The notes under the pieces were generated by a model, which was given only the letters and a program-made list of their open reading frames with translations, did not search any database and was not told the DNA's origin. The translations under genes and the position numbers were made by a program. From the NCBI GenBank assembly GCA_024640625.1, contig JAHEER010000040.1, forward strand, positions 1 through 32,308: 32,308 bases of DNA, given 5' to 3'. Of the stretch, positions 7,622 to 15,741 are shown in pieces; the first letter of the stretch is position 1, and the number at the start of each line of letters is the position of its first letter. The stretch comes from Desulfobulbaceae bacterium (GTDB taxonomy: Bacteria > Desulfobacterota > Desulfobulbia > Desulfobulbales > Desulfocapsaceae).

Positions 7622-8734
7622 TTATTGAACGGGCACGTACCCTTGTTTTTCGAAAACATTCCAGACAAAGGAACTGATGCCGGTCACATCGCCTTTTTCA
7701 TCGAAGCCAATTGTTCCCAGTACCGTATCGAAGGTTCCAGATTTCAGGGCCTCAGTGACATCTTTGAGATCAAGAGAATTGGCTTTATTGACCGCCTGAG
7801 CCCAGGCCTGAACCGCACCATATCCATAGAGCGTATACCCCTCCGGTTCGAAGCCGTACTCCTCTCGAATCGCGGCGACAACCTCCTCAGCCTCCGGGTT
7901 TAAACGCATATCGGGTGCAAAGGTGAAATAGGTCCCTTCGCTTGCTTCACCGGCATAAAGCTGAAAGTCGGGACTGACGAGCGAATCGCCTGACACAAGT
8001 TGGAGGTCTGGCAGTTCTTTTTTGGCCTGGCGAAGAATGATCCCAATATCTGCCTCGTAGCCGCCTGCATAAAGTACGTCTATCTTGTTTTCTACCAGCT
8101 TGCCGACAATCGACTGATAATCCTTTTGGTCTCGGATATATTTGGCAAATACCAACTCTTGCACGCCTTGCTTATTTAACTGCAGTTTAGTGAATTCCGC
8201 TAAACCGCGACCATAGGCTTCACCGTCGTGAATTATGGCGATATTGGCCGCACCGTATTTGTCGGCCAGAAAGTTGCCGGCGATCGTACCCTGTTGATCG
8301 TCGCGCCCAATGACACGAAATACATTTGGGCCGCCTTCGTCTGTCACCTTGGGGTTGGTGGATGCGGGAGATATCATGAGAATTCCGGCATCTTCATAGA
8401 TTTTGCTGGCGGCGAGCGAACAGCCGGAACAGAGATGGCCGGCAACGAAGACGACACCCTCGTTTACCAATTGTCGGGCAACCGCCTTGGCCTGTCTTGT
8501 TTCGCAGGCATCGTCCATGGAAATTGAAATGATTTCCTGACCCAATACCCCGCCCATCTTGTTTAAATGATCAACTGCTGCCTGGACCCCTATTTCCTGC
8601 TGTTCTCCAGTGGTTTGGGCGCTGCCCGATAATGGGCTGGCGATTCCGACAAAGATCTCTGCTTTAACGGCTGTGATGACCCCAAAAGTGAAAACAACTG
8701 CAACAGCCATTGGCAATAGTATTTTTTTCTTCAT
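7622..8734 (-). CDS. LivJ-type periplasmic substrate-binding protein
   Basis: The 370-residue exported protein belongs to the branched-chain amino acid / amide-binding family (type I periplasmic fold). A signal peptide (MKKKILLPMAV..., cleavage likely after VKA at residue 26) precedes the mature start EIFVGIASPLSGSAQTTGEQ, the hallmark opening of LivJ-like proteins. Later landmarks are ISPASTNPKVTD and the hinge and second lobe with IAIIHDGEAYGRG. The ligand cannot be read from sequence. No LivH/M/G/F permease or ATPase gene is nearby; the co-directional neighbour is instead a membrane cyclase with a periplasmic sensor. I infer the protein may serve sensing rather than, or as well as, uptake. 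The ATG at 8734 is chosen for its GGGGGT site and signal peptide; an in-frame GTG at 8746 overlaps that site. Confidence 0.88.
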   Translation of the reverse strand: MKKKILLPMAVAVVFTFGVITAVKAEIFVGIASPLSGSAQTTGEQQEIGVQAAVDHLNKMGGVLGQEIISISMDDACETRQAKAVARQLVNEGVVFVAGHLCSGCSLAASKIYEDAGILMISPASTNPKVTDEGGPNVFRVIGRDDQQGTIAGNFLADKYGAANIAIIHDGEAYGRGLAEFTKLQLNKQGVQELVFAKYIRDQKDYQSIVGKLVENKIDVLYAGGYEADIGIILRQAKKELPDLQLVSGDSLVSPDFQLYAGEASEGTYFTFAPDMRLNPEAEEVVAAIREEYGFEPEGYTLYGYGAVQAWAQAVNKANSLDLKDVTEALKSGTFDTVLGTIGFDEKGDVTGISSFVWNVFEKQGYVPVQ

Positions 8735-8824
8735 AATTACCCCCACTTATTAACGCACATTTGTTTGGGTCTTGTACCGGGACCAAGAGTGTCATGGTGA
8801 TGAAATAGTGGTCAATATCCTAAA

Positions 8825-8852
8825 ATTATAGGGACAAAGCCTAGCTAGTAAA
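8825..8852 (-). promoter_or_regulatory. Candidate promoter for the binding-protein/cyclase operon
   Basis: On the minus strand a perfect TATAAT (8825-8830) is preceded, after 16 bp, by TTTACT (8847-8852, 4 of 6 matches to TTGACA). The leader to the start codon at 8734 would be about 85 nt. Confidence 0.45.
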
Positions 8853-9028
8853 TGGAACAATGTGGCGGTTCGCCGGTGAGGTAAGGGGTGCCGGGGGTGA
8901 AGGATAAAAAAGTACTTTCTCTCTCGGTGGGGATATGGTAGAAGACTGATTTTTAGCCATTACTGGTCGGCTGTCTCGAAAAAGACCATCGTTTTGCCAG
9001 ACCTGAGATGCACAGCAAATGGCGTATC

Positions 9029-9058
9029 TTGCAAAATTCCGCCGGTCAAGTGTATTAT
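9029..9058 (+). promoter_or_regulatory. Candidate promoter for the small membrane protein
   Basis: TTGCAA (9029-9034), an 18-bp spacer and TATTAT (9053-9058) make a plausible sigma70-type promoter about 40 bp upstream of the ATG at 9099. Confidence 0.5.
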
Positions 9059-9098
9059 TATAGTAGGAAAGGAATTAATTAATTGAGGTGGTTACTCA

Positions 9099-9332
9099 AT
9101 GGGTTTTACTGTTTTTGTCAACATAGGCATCATCATCTTGTCGACCTTTGGGTTTATTTCGACAACCTACGGAAATAAGCTGTCAGAACTGCCCGATCAG
9201 TTTGACAATCCAGTCATGGCCATCGGCTTTGGCCTCACCGGCCTGGTGACTACGCTGCTGGTGCTTGGCTTTGCCTCGGCATTTGCTACCTTCCTGCTGG
9301 TGAACATTCTTATCCTGCTCAATATCTGGTAA
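9099..9332 (+). CDS. Small two-helix membrane protein of unknown function (77 aa)
   Basis: I do not recognise the family. The protein has two hydrophobic segments (residues about 4-24 and 44-75) joined by a short polar loop (NKLSELPDQFDN), so it should span the inner membrane twice with little outside the bilayer. Evidence that it is real is good: a clear ribosome site (GAGGTGG, 9085-9091), a candidate promoter just upstream and a hairpin plus T-run right after the stop. It appears monocistronic and diverges from the binding-protein/cyclase operon. No function can be assigned. Confidence 0.75.
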   Translation: MGFTVFVNIGIIILSTFGFISTTYGNKLSELPDQFDNPVMAIGFGLTGLVTTLLVLGFASAFATFLLVNILILLNIW

Positions 9333-9336
9333 CTGC

Positions 9337-9358
9337 AGGCGCGGTCCGCTGCCTTTTT
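9337..9358 (+). terminator. Terminator after the small membrane-protein gene
   Basis: AGGC (9337-9340) pairs with GCCT (9351-9354), and an inner CGG/CCG adds to the stem. A run of Ts ends at 9358. It starts a few bases after the stop codon. The stem is short and has bulges. Confidence 0.55.
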
Positions 9359-9470
9359 CCGGGCTGGTGGGCGACCTTACTCAACATTACAGTGCATCAG
9401 TGCGCACCTGCTCGGAGTGGAAGAGAAGAATTCGCATGATAAAACATTTTCTATTACGCATAGATACGTA

Positions 9471-9803
9471 TTATCCTTCCCCCTCGAGGGTAGCCAGATT
9501 CTTGTCGATGGATTTCTCCAGTTTCCTGAATACCAGGTAACAGATACCTACCGGGTCGAACACCTGGAGCGGCTTGTGAATCATAACCGTCACCGTCGTT
9601 TCCTTTTCTCCGGTTGCTTCCAGCGTCACCGAAATCAGGGTCGTACCGGTAAGGGACCAGAAGCTCTGTTTCCATTCCAGATAGTGGTCTTCGGGGCTGA
9701 CGTTGTTGGCCCCCCAGCTGACAATCTCGTCGCCGCTTTTACGCACCATCTCGAAGCTATTATCAATGTCGAGCGGCAGGCTGATGGTATATTTCTTGAG
9801 CAT
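9471..9803 (-). CDS. Hypothetical protein coupled to tpx (110 aa)
   Basis: I do not recognise this family. It is a soluble, beta-rich protein with a C-terminal amphipathic helix (VFRKLEKSIDKNLATLEGE). The pattern of alternating strands followed by a long last helix recalls SRPBCC (START-like) ligand-binding folds, but that is only a fold-level guess. The start ATG overlaps the tpx stop codon by one base (TGATG), so its translation is almost certainly coupled to tpx. The pairing suggests a role near peroxide or thiol chemistry, without direct evidence. Confidence 0.65.
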   Translation of the reverse strand: MLKKYTISLPLDIDNSFEMVRKSGDEIVSWGANNVSPEDHYLEWKQSFWSLTGTTLISVTLEATGEKETTVTVMIHKPLQVFDPVGICYLVFRKLEKSIDKNLATLEGEG

Positions 9804-10300
9804 CAGATAGCCTGGAGCGCTGCCTCATAGTCAGGCTCCTGGGTGAGTTCGGGGACGAGCTCGGTGTGGACGATTACACCTTTTTCATCGATTACCACCA
9901 CAGCTCGAGCCAGCAACCCCCGGCGCTGGGTGGAGGTCATGGTCACCCCGTAGGCCTGGCCGAATTCAGGTGCCCTGAAAGTAGACAGGGCGACGACGTT
10001 GTCGATGTCTTCCACTTCACAGAAGCGCTGGTGGGCGAAGGGCAGGTCGGGCGAGATGCAGAGGACCACGGCGTTATCCATGGCCGCCGCCCGCGCGTTG
10101 AAGGCACGCACCGATCTGGCGCAGGTCGGTGTGTCGATGGACGGGAAGATGTTGAGTATTATCCTTTTGCCACTAAAGTCACTCAGGCTGACATCTGCCA
10201 AATCGGCGGCCACCAAGGTGAAGGAAGGGGCGTTTGCGCCAACCGGCGGTAAATTTCCACTGATTTCAATTTCAGCGCCTTTACGGGTTATCGTGGTCAT
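9803..10300 (-). CDS. tpx: Thiol peroxidase (atypical 2-Cys peroxiredoxin)
   Basis: The 165-residue protein reduces peroxides in the cytoplasm (or periplasm in some species; no signal peptide here) using thioredoxin-like donors. The peroxidatic Cys60 sits in FPSIDTPTCARSV and the resolving Cys94 in QRFCEVED, exactly the Tpx arrangement; a third Cys lies at 81. Start at 10300 is supported by AGAGGTT upstream and by the family N-terminus (MTTITRKG). The frame is open farther upstream, but that extension has no family support. It lies 72 bp after the LarA-like gene on the same strand and may be the distal part of that operon. It overlaps the next gene by one base. Confidence 0.95.
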   Translation of the reverse strand: MTTITRKGAEIEISGNLPPVGANAPSFTLVAADLADVSLSDFSGKRIILNIFPSIDTPTCARSVRAFNARAAAMDNAVVLCISPDLPFAHQRFCEVEDIDNVVALSTFRAPEFGQAYGVTMTSTQRRGLLARAVVVIDEKGVIVHTELVPELTQEPDYEAALQAI

Positions 10301-10372
10301 GGTCAACCTCTCTGGTCTGTGCTTTCCATTTATTCTTCTGCTAACTATAACGGTCAGCCCTGATCGATTCAA

Positions 10373-11647
10373 TCAGAATACCGGCAGGGCGGCACCGTTG
10401 GTAAACTTCATTTCCACAGGACCATCGACCGAGATCACATTTGCTTTGCCAGACACCTCATCAACCAATGCTTGTGAGACAAGCAGTTCACCAAGGTGCA
10501 GGGTGTCTCTGATGCGCACCAGTCGAACCTTGGAAAAATCAACGATGTTGCAGGTCAGAATAGCTGCTCTGATGGCGTCATAATCGGTGGGCAGGATCAT
10601 CGGCAGGCGGGCTACCGAGGTGACTGTGGCGATCAGCGAGTTGATGTAGGTCGTTTCCAGATCGGCCCTCTCGAACAGTTTTTGTGTGCAGATATCCGCC
10701 TGTCCCACGCCAATGACATTGCCATGGGATTTTTCGGTAACCCCAAGAATGGCCAGTTTCGAGACCTGCGGTCCGCCACTGGCATAGGGAGTGGCATAGC
10801 GTCCGGTGATGTTGGGGTCCATCCCGTCACCGGAAATTTCCTTGCCCATTCTGTCGACGACCAGCACGTCGATCTGGTCGATGCCGATGGAAGGCATGTA
10901 TGATTTCGAGACTTTCAGCAGTTCAGGCTCTCGCTCCATGATCTTGTCACCATCAATGACTTCGATGATGGAGACATTTTCAGCACCGTCCTCGATCACG
11001 GCCACACCAAAAAGCACCGGCATTTTGTCGATCTTCATCCTGGTCATGGCAATGATATTTTCGGCCATTTTGCCAAAACCGAGTTGGTGGCATGATTTGG
11101 CCCCTATATCGTTGCCGAGACCGATGGCCAGCATCTTTACCAGACCGCTTTCGTACTCGGCATGGAAGGCGGTATGGGTCTTTATTCTATTGATCACCAC
11201 GATGCCGTCTGCCTCTGAAGCGATGCGGTCCATATAGACCGGCAGCCCGCTGTCGATGGTGCCGATTTCCACAACCTCGACACTTGCCCGAACCGGGCAG
11301 CCGACAGCTGCCTCGGTGACTCCAAGTTCGGCAAGCAATTCGGCCTGGCCTTCATCCGTTGCTTTGCCGTGACTGGCCATGCCGGAGACGATAAAAGGCT
11401 TGAAACCTTGGGTCTGGAGCGCCTTGACCACCGAGGCTGTTATTCTGGATATGTTGGCGATACCCCGGCTGCCGACTGCCACGGCTATGCGGGCCCCCCT
11501 CTTCAGCGTCGCCAGACGGGAGAGCGCACCGATCTGTTCAAGGCACGATGCTTCGATGTCTTCCAGGGGGTTGACGTAAAACTCCTGGCGAACCCGGTAC
11601 ATCGGCGGGATATCAATATTTTCCAGCAGTGATTTGACTGCGTCCAT
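10373..11647 (-). CDS. LarA-like nickel-pincer-cofactor isomerase/racemase family protein
   Basis: The 424-residue protein resembles the lactate racemase (LarA/DUF2088) superfamily, whose members isomerise 2-hydroxy acids by hydride abstraction on a nickel-pincer nucleotide. Candidate active-site residues are His in SGMASHGKAT (the THRPMT position of LarA), then His and Lys in INRIKTHTAFHAEYESGLVKMLAIG. This H...K spacing is 9-13 residues, against 10 in LarA. The assignment to a subgroup, and therefore the substrate, is uncertain. Its place beside a DUF1537 kinase, class II aldolase and dehydrogenases points to a sugar acid. Genes for cofactor synthesis (LarB, LarC, LarE) are not in this window and would have to lie elsewhere. 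The ATG at 11647 follows AGAGGTAGGAA. A broken SDR tail lies between it and the upstream dehydrogenase. Confidence 0.72.
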   Translation of the reverse strand: MDAVKSLLENIDIPPMYRVRQEFYVNPLEDIEASCLEQIGALSRLATLKRGARIAVAVGSRGIANISRITASVVKALQTQGFKPFIVSGMASHGKATDEGQAELLAELGVTEAAVGCPVRASVEVVEIGTIDSGLPVYMDRIASEADGIVVINRIKTHTAFHAEYESGLVKMLAIGLGNDIGAKSCHQLGFGKMAENIIAMTRMKIDKMPVLFGVAVIEDGAENVSIIEVIDGDKIMEREPELLKVSKSYMPSIGIDQIDVLVVDRMGKEISGDGMDPNITGRYATPYASGGPQVSKLAILGVTEKSHGNVIGVGQADICTQKLFERADLETTYINSLIATVTSVARLPMILPTDYDAIRAAILTCNIVDFSKVRLVRIRDTLHLGELLVSQALVDEVSGKANVISVDGPVEMKFTNGAALPVF

Positions 11648-11678
11648 TTCCTACCTCTTCTGGGATCAGGTATTCTGG

Positions 11679-11753
11679 TTAGACTGTCGCCTTGGCGGCT
11701 CTGGTATTGATGCCCCCGTCCACCAGCAGTGTCTGGCCGGTTCTATAGGCAGA
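11679..11753 (-). pseudogene. C-terminal remnant of a short-chain dehydrogenase
   Basis: Reading the minus strand, 24 codons encode SAYRTGQTLLVDGGINTR followed by AAKATV and a stop. TGQTLLVDGG is the characteristic last strand of SDR enzymes. Just upstream in the same frame is a stop (11754-11756), and no SDR core remains before the MDR stop at 11796. The fragment does not match the tail of the intact SDR in this window (GFINGVTLPVDGGVTAY), so it comes from a different SDR that was deleted. Confidence 0.7.
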
Positions 11754-11795
11754 TCAAATAGTTGGAGGCTCATTTTTCCGTCTCCAAAAGCGAAT

Positions 11796-12827
11796 CTACG
11801 GGGTCAAGATAACTTTCATCAGCCCCTCTTCCTGGTTGTAGAGTTTTTTGAACCATTCTACCCCTTCGGCCAGGGGGGCAACTTTGCTGACCAGGGCGTC
11901 GACGTTGATGATTCCCCTGGCAATCATGTCCAGGCAGGCAGGATACTCACCGCAGGACGAGCAGGACCCGGCCACGCTGATCTGCCTGGTTACCACCTCC
12001 TGCAGCGGAAAGTCGACGGTGGCCGCCAGGTTGCCGACAATGGTCAGAGCCCCTCCTTTACGCAGTGAACCAATGGCAGCGTTGACTGCGGCCGTGTTGC
12101 CGACCACCTCGACGGCGATGTTGGCGCCTTTGCCGCCGGTCAGCTTCTGAACTTCTTGGGCCACCTCGACCTTGTCGGCCCGTAAGCCAATATCGGCGCC
12201 CAGTTCCACAGCCAGCTCCACTTTGCTCTGCTCCAAATCAACGGCGATGACCTGGCCACAGCCGGCTGCCCGCAGGGCTTGAATGACAAAGATGCCCACC
12301 ATGCCGGAGCCGATGACCACGGCGCTGTCCCCCAGTGAAATCGGGGTCAGAGCGACCGCATGGAAAGCGATCGACACCGGTTCCACCATCGCCGCCTGCA
12401 CGAAGGACAGATTGTCGGGCAGGCGGTAGAGGATATGCTCGGGAACGGCAACGAACTGGGCGAAGGCACCATGCTGGCGGTACTCGGGTGGAGAGACGCC
12501 GAGTACCCGCCGGTTGTCGCACAGATTGATAAGCCCTTGTCTGCAGTAATAACAGCAGCCGCAGTAGATGGTCGAATCGAAGGTGACGCGGTCTCCTCGC
12601 TCAAAGCCGCGCACCGCAGATCCTCTGTCGACAATTACTCCGGAGGCTTCATGGCCCATAATAAGGGGAGGGTGGCGGCGCCCGCTGCTGCCGTCCATGC
12701 CATGCACGTCGCTGCCGCAGATGCCGCAGGCCTTGACCTCGATCAGCACCTCGTCGTCGTTGATCTGAGGGTCGGGCATATCCCTGTACACCAGTTTGTT
12801 GTATTCTTCCAGGACTAGCGCTTTCAT
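11796..12827 (-). CDS. Zinc-dependent medium-chain alcohol/polyol dehydrogenase
   Basis: The 343-residue enzyme is a classical NAD(P)-dependent MDR. Catalytic zinc ligands are Cys37 (ACGICGSDVH) and His59/Glu60 (GHEASG). The structural zinc site is Cys89, Cys92, Cys95 and Cys103 (CGCCYYC...C). The Rossmann segment VIGSGMVGIFVIQALRAAG is followed by an acidic residue at the end of the second strand (VIAVDLEQSK), which favours NAD. It resembles sorbitol, threonine and galactitol-phosphate dehydrogenases; the substrate is unknown, but context suggests oxidation of a hydroxyl of a four-carbon sugar acid. GGGAG precedes the ATG at 12827. It follows the kinase gene by 40 bp on the same strand. Confidence 0.88.
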   Translation of the reverse strand: MKALVLEEYNKLVYRDMPDPQINDDEVLIEVKACGICGSDVHGMDGSSGRRHPPLIMGHEASGVIVDRGSAVRGFERGDRVTFDSTIYCGCCYYCRQGLINLCDNRRVLGVSPPEYRQHGAFAQFVAVPEHILYRLPDNLSFVQAAMVEPVSIAFHAVALTPISLGDSAVVIGSGMVGIFVIQALRAAGCGQVIAVDLEQSKVELAVELGADIGLRADKVEVAQEVQKLTGGKGANIAVEVVGNTAAVNAAIGSLRKGGALTIVGNLAATVDFPLQEVVTRQISVAGSCSSCGEYPACLDMIARGIINVDALVSKVAPLAEGVEWFKKLYNQEEGLMKVILTP

Positions 12828-12867
12828 CTGCTGTTCTCCCTCTTTTCAATAGAAGATGCACCCGCTG

Positions 12868-14229
12868 CTATACTCGGCCTTCCAGTACCTGCAGGAAATA
12901 GTCTGGCGCGCCGATCTGTCCTCCCTTGGAAGCGACCTGGAGGCCGTCGAACTGTTCGTCATCCGATGAGGTGGTGCACAGCGGTGCGGCTGGAACGATC
13001 GGCATCAGCAGTTTAAGTGAATGTATATCGAGCTGGCGCAGACTGTAGCTGCAGGTATCGCCACCGGCCACACAGACCCGGCCGAGACCCGTCTCCCTCA
13101 CCAGTTCCCTGAGGATCACCCCCTGCTGAGTGGCGATGATTTTGCCGGTTTCACTCTGATCGATTCCCTGCCTTCTGATGCTGTCCCTGGTCTTTTCAAT
13201 GATCGGGTCATCCGGTCCAATGGTTGCGGAGATAACCGTGCTTTTCCCTTCTGCCATGGCCTTGAGCGCCGCCCTGACAACCCGGTTGCGCTCCTCTGCC
13301 GCGCAGTTTTTATCAACCAGTCGATCGGTGTTCAGCGGAATTCCGACAAATCCCTTAGATACCGTATAGTTTATCTGTTCAGCCGTGTTGGCGGCGGCAC
13401 TGCCCGACATGACAATCAACTGCTCTACCGCGCCGGCCGGGCCGAACGGCTTCGGCTCAGAGACGATTCCTTCCTGGCGCCAGTACCTGGCCAGCGCATA
13501 TTCAAAGCCGGAGGAACCAATACCGAAAATTTTGGCTGTCTGCGATTTCTTGTGCAGAAGTGCTCCTATTCTCATCAGGTGATCGTCGTTGAGGGTATCG
13601 AACAGGATGATATCGTTTTCCTCGCCAATGTAGCGGTCGAACCGTTCAGAAAGGGCCTGATCTGATTCTGTCAGGTGCACCAGGTCGATCAGTTTCACCC
13701 GTTTGGCTGACTGCATTGCCAAGTGAAGGCGCAGATCTCCTTCGCCCATCGGCGTGATTGGATGCTTACTCATAACCGGATGCCGGTCGAGTCGATAGCG
13801 GTCGTCACCGTAGATGGTGAAATGATTGCCGAAAGCGATATATCGACCAAGCAGCGGTATACCCTGGACGATCACCCCATAGTCGGGTTTTATTACCCTA
13901 AAGGCGATGTCGGCGGCGTGACCTATGCTGCCGATGGTCGGCGAAGAGTCGAAGGTGGCGCACACCTTGTAGTGGAGCAGCGGGGCCCCGAGGCTGTCGA
14001 GCAGGGCAAGCTGGGGAGGCAATTCTGCATCCATCTGTTCCGGAGTCATGGTTCTGCTGACCCCTGAAATGCCAACCGCATCCAATTCTCCAAGCTTTTC
14101 CTGGAGCCGTTCCTGGGTTGGGTGGCCGAGAAACAGGGCGGTTTTAACGCCGTTTATCGTCAAGGCCTCCATGGCATCGGCAGAACCGGTGAAATCATCG
14201 CCGTAAAAGGCGAACAAAAGCGGATTCAT
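12868..14229 (-). CDS. Four-carbon acid-sugar kinase family protein (DUF1537, OtnK-like)
   Basis: The 453-residue cytoplasmic kinase has the N-terminal motif GDDFTGSAD (10-18), the KVCATFDSSPTIGSIG segment and the C-terminal nucleotide-binding motifs VAGGDTCSYSL and SKGGQIGAPDYF. Family members phosphorylate erythronate, threonate or 3-oxo-tetronate at O4. The usual GGDTSG motif is changed to GGDTCS here, a modest deviation. The neighbouring aldolase (31 bp upstream in the transcript) would act on the phosphorylated product, as OtnC does in characterised threonate and erythronate pathways. AAGGGGG precedes the ATG at 14229. Exact substrate is inferred from context only. Confidence 0.88.
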   Translation of the reverse strand: MNPLLFAFYGDDFTGSADAMEALTINGVKTALFLGHPTQERLQEKLGELDAVGISGVSRTMTPEQMDAELPPQLALLDSLGAPLLHYKVCATFDSSPTIGSIGHAADIAFRVIKPDYGVIVQGIPLLGRYIAFGNHFTIYGDDRYRLDRHPVMSKHPITPMGEGDLRLHLAMQSAKRVKLIDLVHLTESDQALSERFDRYIGEENDIILFDTLNDDHLMRIGALLHKKSQTAKIFGIGSSGFEYALARYWRQEGIVSEPKPFGPAGAVEQLIVMSGSAAANTAEQINYTVSKGFVGIPLNTDRLVDKNCAAEERNRVVRAALKAMAEGKSTVISATIGPDDPIIEKTRDSIRRQGIDQSETGKIIATQQGVILRELVRETGLGRVCVAGGDTCSYSLRQLDIHSLKLLMPIVPAAPLCTTSSDDEQFDGLQVASKGGQIGAPDYFLQVLEGRV

Positions 14230-14260
14230 AGCAGCCCCCTTCGCTGAAAATGTGCGGGTG

Positions 14261-14902
14261 TCAAGTTTTCCAGGTTCGGCCCAGGGCCTGATCGATGTCC
14301 CGGCACTGGGCTTCAGTCAGCCACTCCCCTTTCATGCCGGAGGCCACACTGATCTGGCAGCACTGCTCTATCTCTTCGACCATACCAAGGGTCTGAGCCA
14401 TGCTGGAGCCGGCAACGATCAGGCCGTGCTGTCTGAGCAGCAGGGCATGATAATCTGCGGCCAGCTCTTCAACGGCCGCATGCAGCGAATCAGCGCCGGA
14501 ACCATGATAGGGGATCAGCGGCACCCGCCCGGCACGCACGTAAAAAGCGGCTGTATAGGGTCGTATCGCGTCGCTCGACCCCTCTTTGATAAGGGTCGAC
14601 AGGGTAATCGCATGGGTCGGATGGGCGTGGATCACCGCGCCGGCGTCCGGTCGGGCCCGGTACATAGCCAGATGCATGCCCATCTCTTTGGAAGGGGCTT
14701 GACCTTCGACAATGGTGCCGTGCAGATCTACCCTGACCACCTGCTCTTCAGTCAGTGAACCGAGTTCGGCTCCGGTCTGACTGATCCAGACATCATTTCC
14801 GTCTCTGACGCTGGTATTGCCGCCGGTGGCATGAAGCAGTTTACGATCGTAAAGAATTCTGGAGTAGGAAATCAGTTCTTCAATTTTTTTCGAGGTGCTC
14901 AT
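14261..14902 (-). CDS. Class II aldolase/adducin family protein (OtnC/FucA-like)
   Basis: The 213-residue protein is a zinc-dependent class II aldolase. The catalytic Glu73 (SKEMG) and zinc ligands His92, His94 (HAHPTHA) and His159 (RQHGLIVAG) fall almost where L-fuculose-phosphate aldolase has them (E73, H92, H94, H155). The phosphate-binding GGNTS motif is at 27-31. In four-carbon acid pathways a homologue (OtnC) decarboxylates 3-oxo-tetronate 4-phosphate to dihydroxyacetone phosphate; that role fits the adjacent DUF1537 kinase. It lies 43 bp after the GntR gene on the same strand. An aldolase on a five- or six-carbon sugar phosphate is the alternative. Confidence 0.88.
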   Translation of the reverse strand: MSTSKKIEELISYSRILYDRKLLHATGGNTSVRDGNDVWISQTGAELGSLTEEQVVRVDLHGTIVEGQAPSKEMGMHLAMYRARPDAGAVIHAHPTHAITLSTLIKEGSSDAIRPYTAAFYVRAGRVPLIPYHGSGADSLHAAVEELAADYHALLLRQHGLIVAGSSMAQTLGMVEEIEQCCQISVASGMKGEWLTEAQCRDIDQALGRTWKT

Positions 14903-14945
14903 TGGTCTTTCCTCTACTGGTGGTACGGTCAGGATAGCAGGCGAC

Positions 14946-15665
14946 TCAGCCTGATTCCTGCCGCAAGGAGGCCTGTTTGATACTGTCTATGGTATTTTCG
15001 ATGTGTTCCTGAAGTATGGTTGCGGTTTGGTTCCGATCTCCGCGGCGCATTGCCTCGAAGATTCTGCGGTGGTAAACCCTGCCGGTCTGGTTGCCGAGAG
15101 CAATGACCACATCCTGCATCGATTTTCTGAACAGGTCGCTGAGTATCTGGTTAACCCTGATGATCAGTGAGTTTCCCGATATCAGACAAAGCTTTCTGTG
15201 GAAGGCGAGGTCAAGTTCGGTGATCTCTTCGATCTGCTCTTCAGGAGTCTTCTCCAGATCTTCGACGTTGCCTTCGAGGTAGGCCAGATCTTCGTCGGAC
15301 AGGTTCTCGAAGAGAAGGGGGATAAGGCCTACTTCGAGGATTTTTCTGAATTCGAGAACCTCGATTATGGATTTCTTGTCGAGGCCGAGAATCGGCACCA
15401 GCAGGTCCATGTTCATATCCACCGATACATCGATAACGAAGGTGCCTTCTCCCTGCCTGGACACCAGAAATCCCTGGGCAATCAGCGATTTCAGAGCGGT
15501 CCTCACCGAGACCCGGCTGACGCCGGTCAGCCGGCACAACTCGGCCTCCGAGGGAATTTGCTCCCCTGGCAGCCAGTGACCATCGAGCAGGAGTGCCTTA
15601 AGCTGCTCATACACCTGGTCGTGAATTTTTTCACTCTTGATGGTTTTGATCGGAGCGGGGCTCAC
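14946..15665 (-). CDS. GntR-family transcriptional regulator, FadR/FCD subfamily
   Basis: The 239-residue regulator has an N-terminal winged helix (residues about 10-78; IPSEAELCRLTGVSRVSVRTALKSLIAQGFLVSRQGEGTFV). An all-helical FCD ligand domain (about 95-230) follows, with the metal-binding pattern LDLAFHRKL and a later Arg/His-rich helix. FCD regulators usually bind an organic acid and leave the operator when the substrate is present. It is encoded inside the catabolic operon, between SDR and aldolase genes, so it likely controls this cluster. The best operator candidate is the 18-bp palindrome at 16546-16563. Translation starts at GTG 15665 with a strong GGAGGTGA site. Confidence 0.92.
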   Translation of the reverse strand: MSPAPIKTIKSEKIHDQVYEQLKALLLDGHWLPGEQIPSEAELCRLTGVSRVSVRTALKSLIAQGFLVSRQGEGTFVIDVSVDMNMDLLVPILGLDKKSIIEVLEFRKILEVGLIPLLFENLSDEDLAYLEGNVEDLEKTPEEQIEEITELDLAFHRKLCLISGNSLIIRVNQILSDLFRKSMQDVVIALGNQTGRVYHRRIFEAMRRGDRNQTATILQEHIENTIDSIKQASLRQESG

Positions 15666-15741
15666 GCGCTCACCTCCTCGGTGAATGACGGCCGGGATGA
15701 TCGCTGGGTCGGTTCATCGACTAATGCTTATCGTTCTTCGG

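Larger units (their letters stand above)
8735..9098. other. Intergenic region between divergent binding-protein and small membrane-protein genes
   Basis: This 364-bp stretch has no supported gene. It carries a candidate minus-strand promoter at 8825-8852 for the binding-protein/cyclase pair and a good plus-strand promoter at 9029-9058 for the small membrane protein. I looked for a CRP-like site (TGTGA-N6-TCACA) that would suggest cAMP feedback and found none. Confidence 0.5.

Noticed and set aside
8735-9098. CRP-type operators near the adenylate cyclase operon
   Set aside because: No TGTGA-N6-TCACA-like site is present in this gap or in the other gaps I read.
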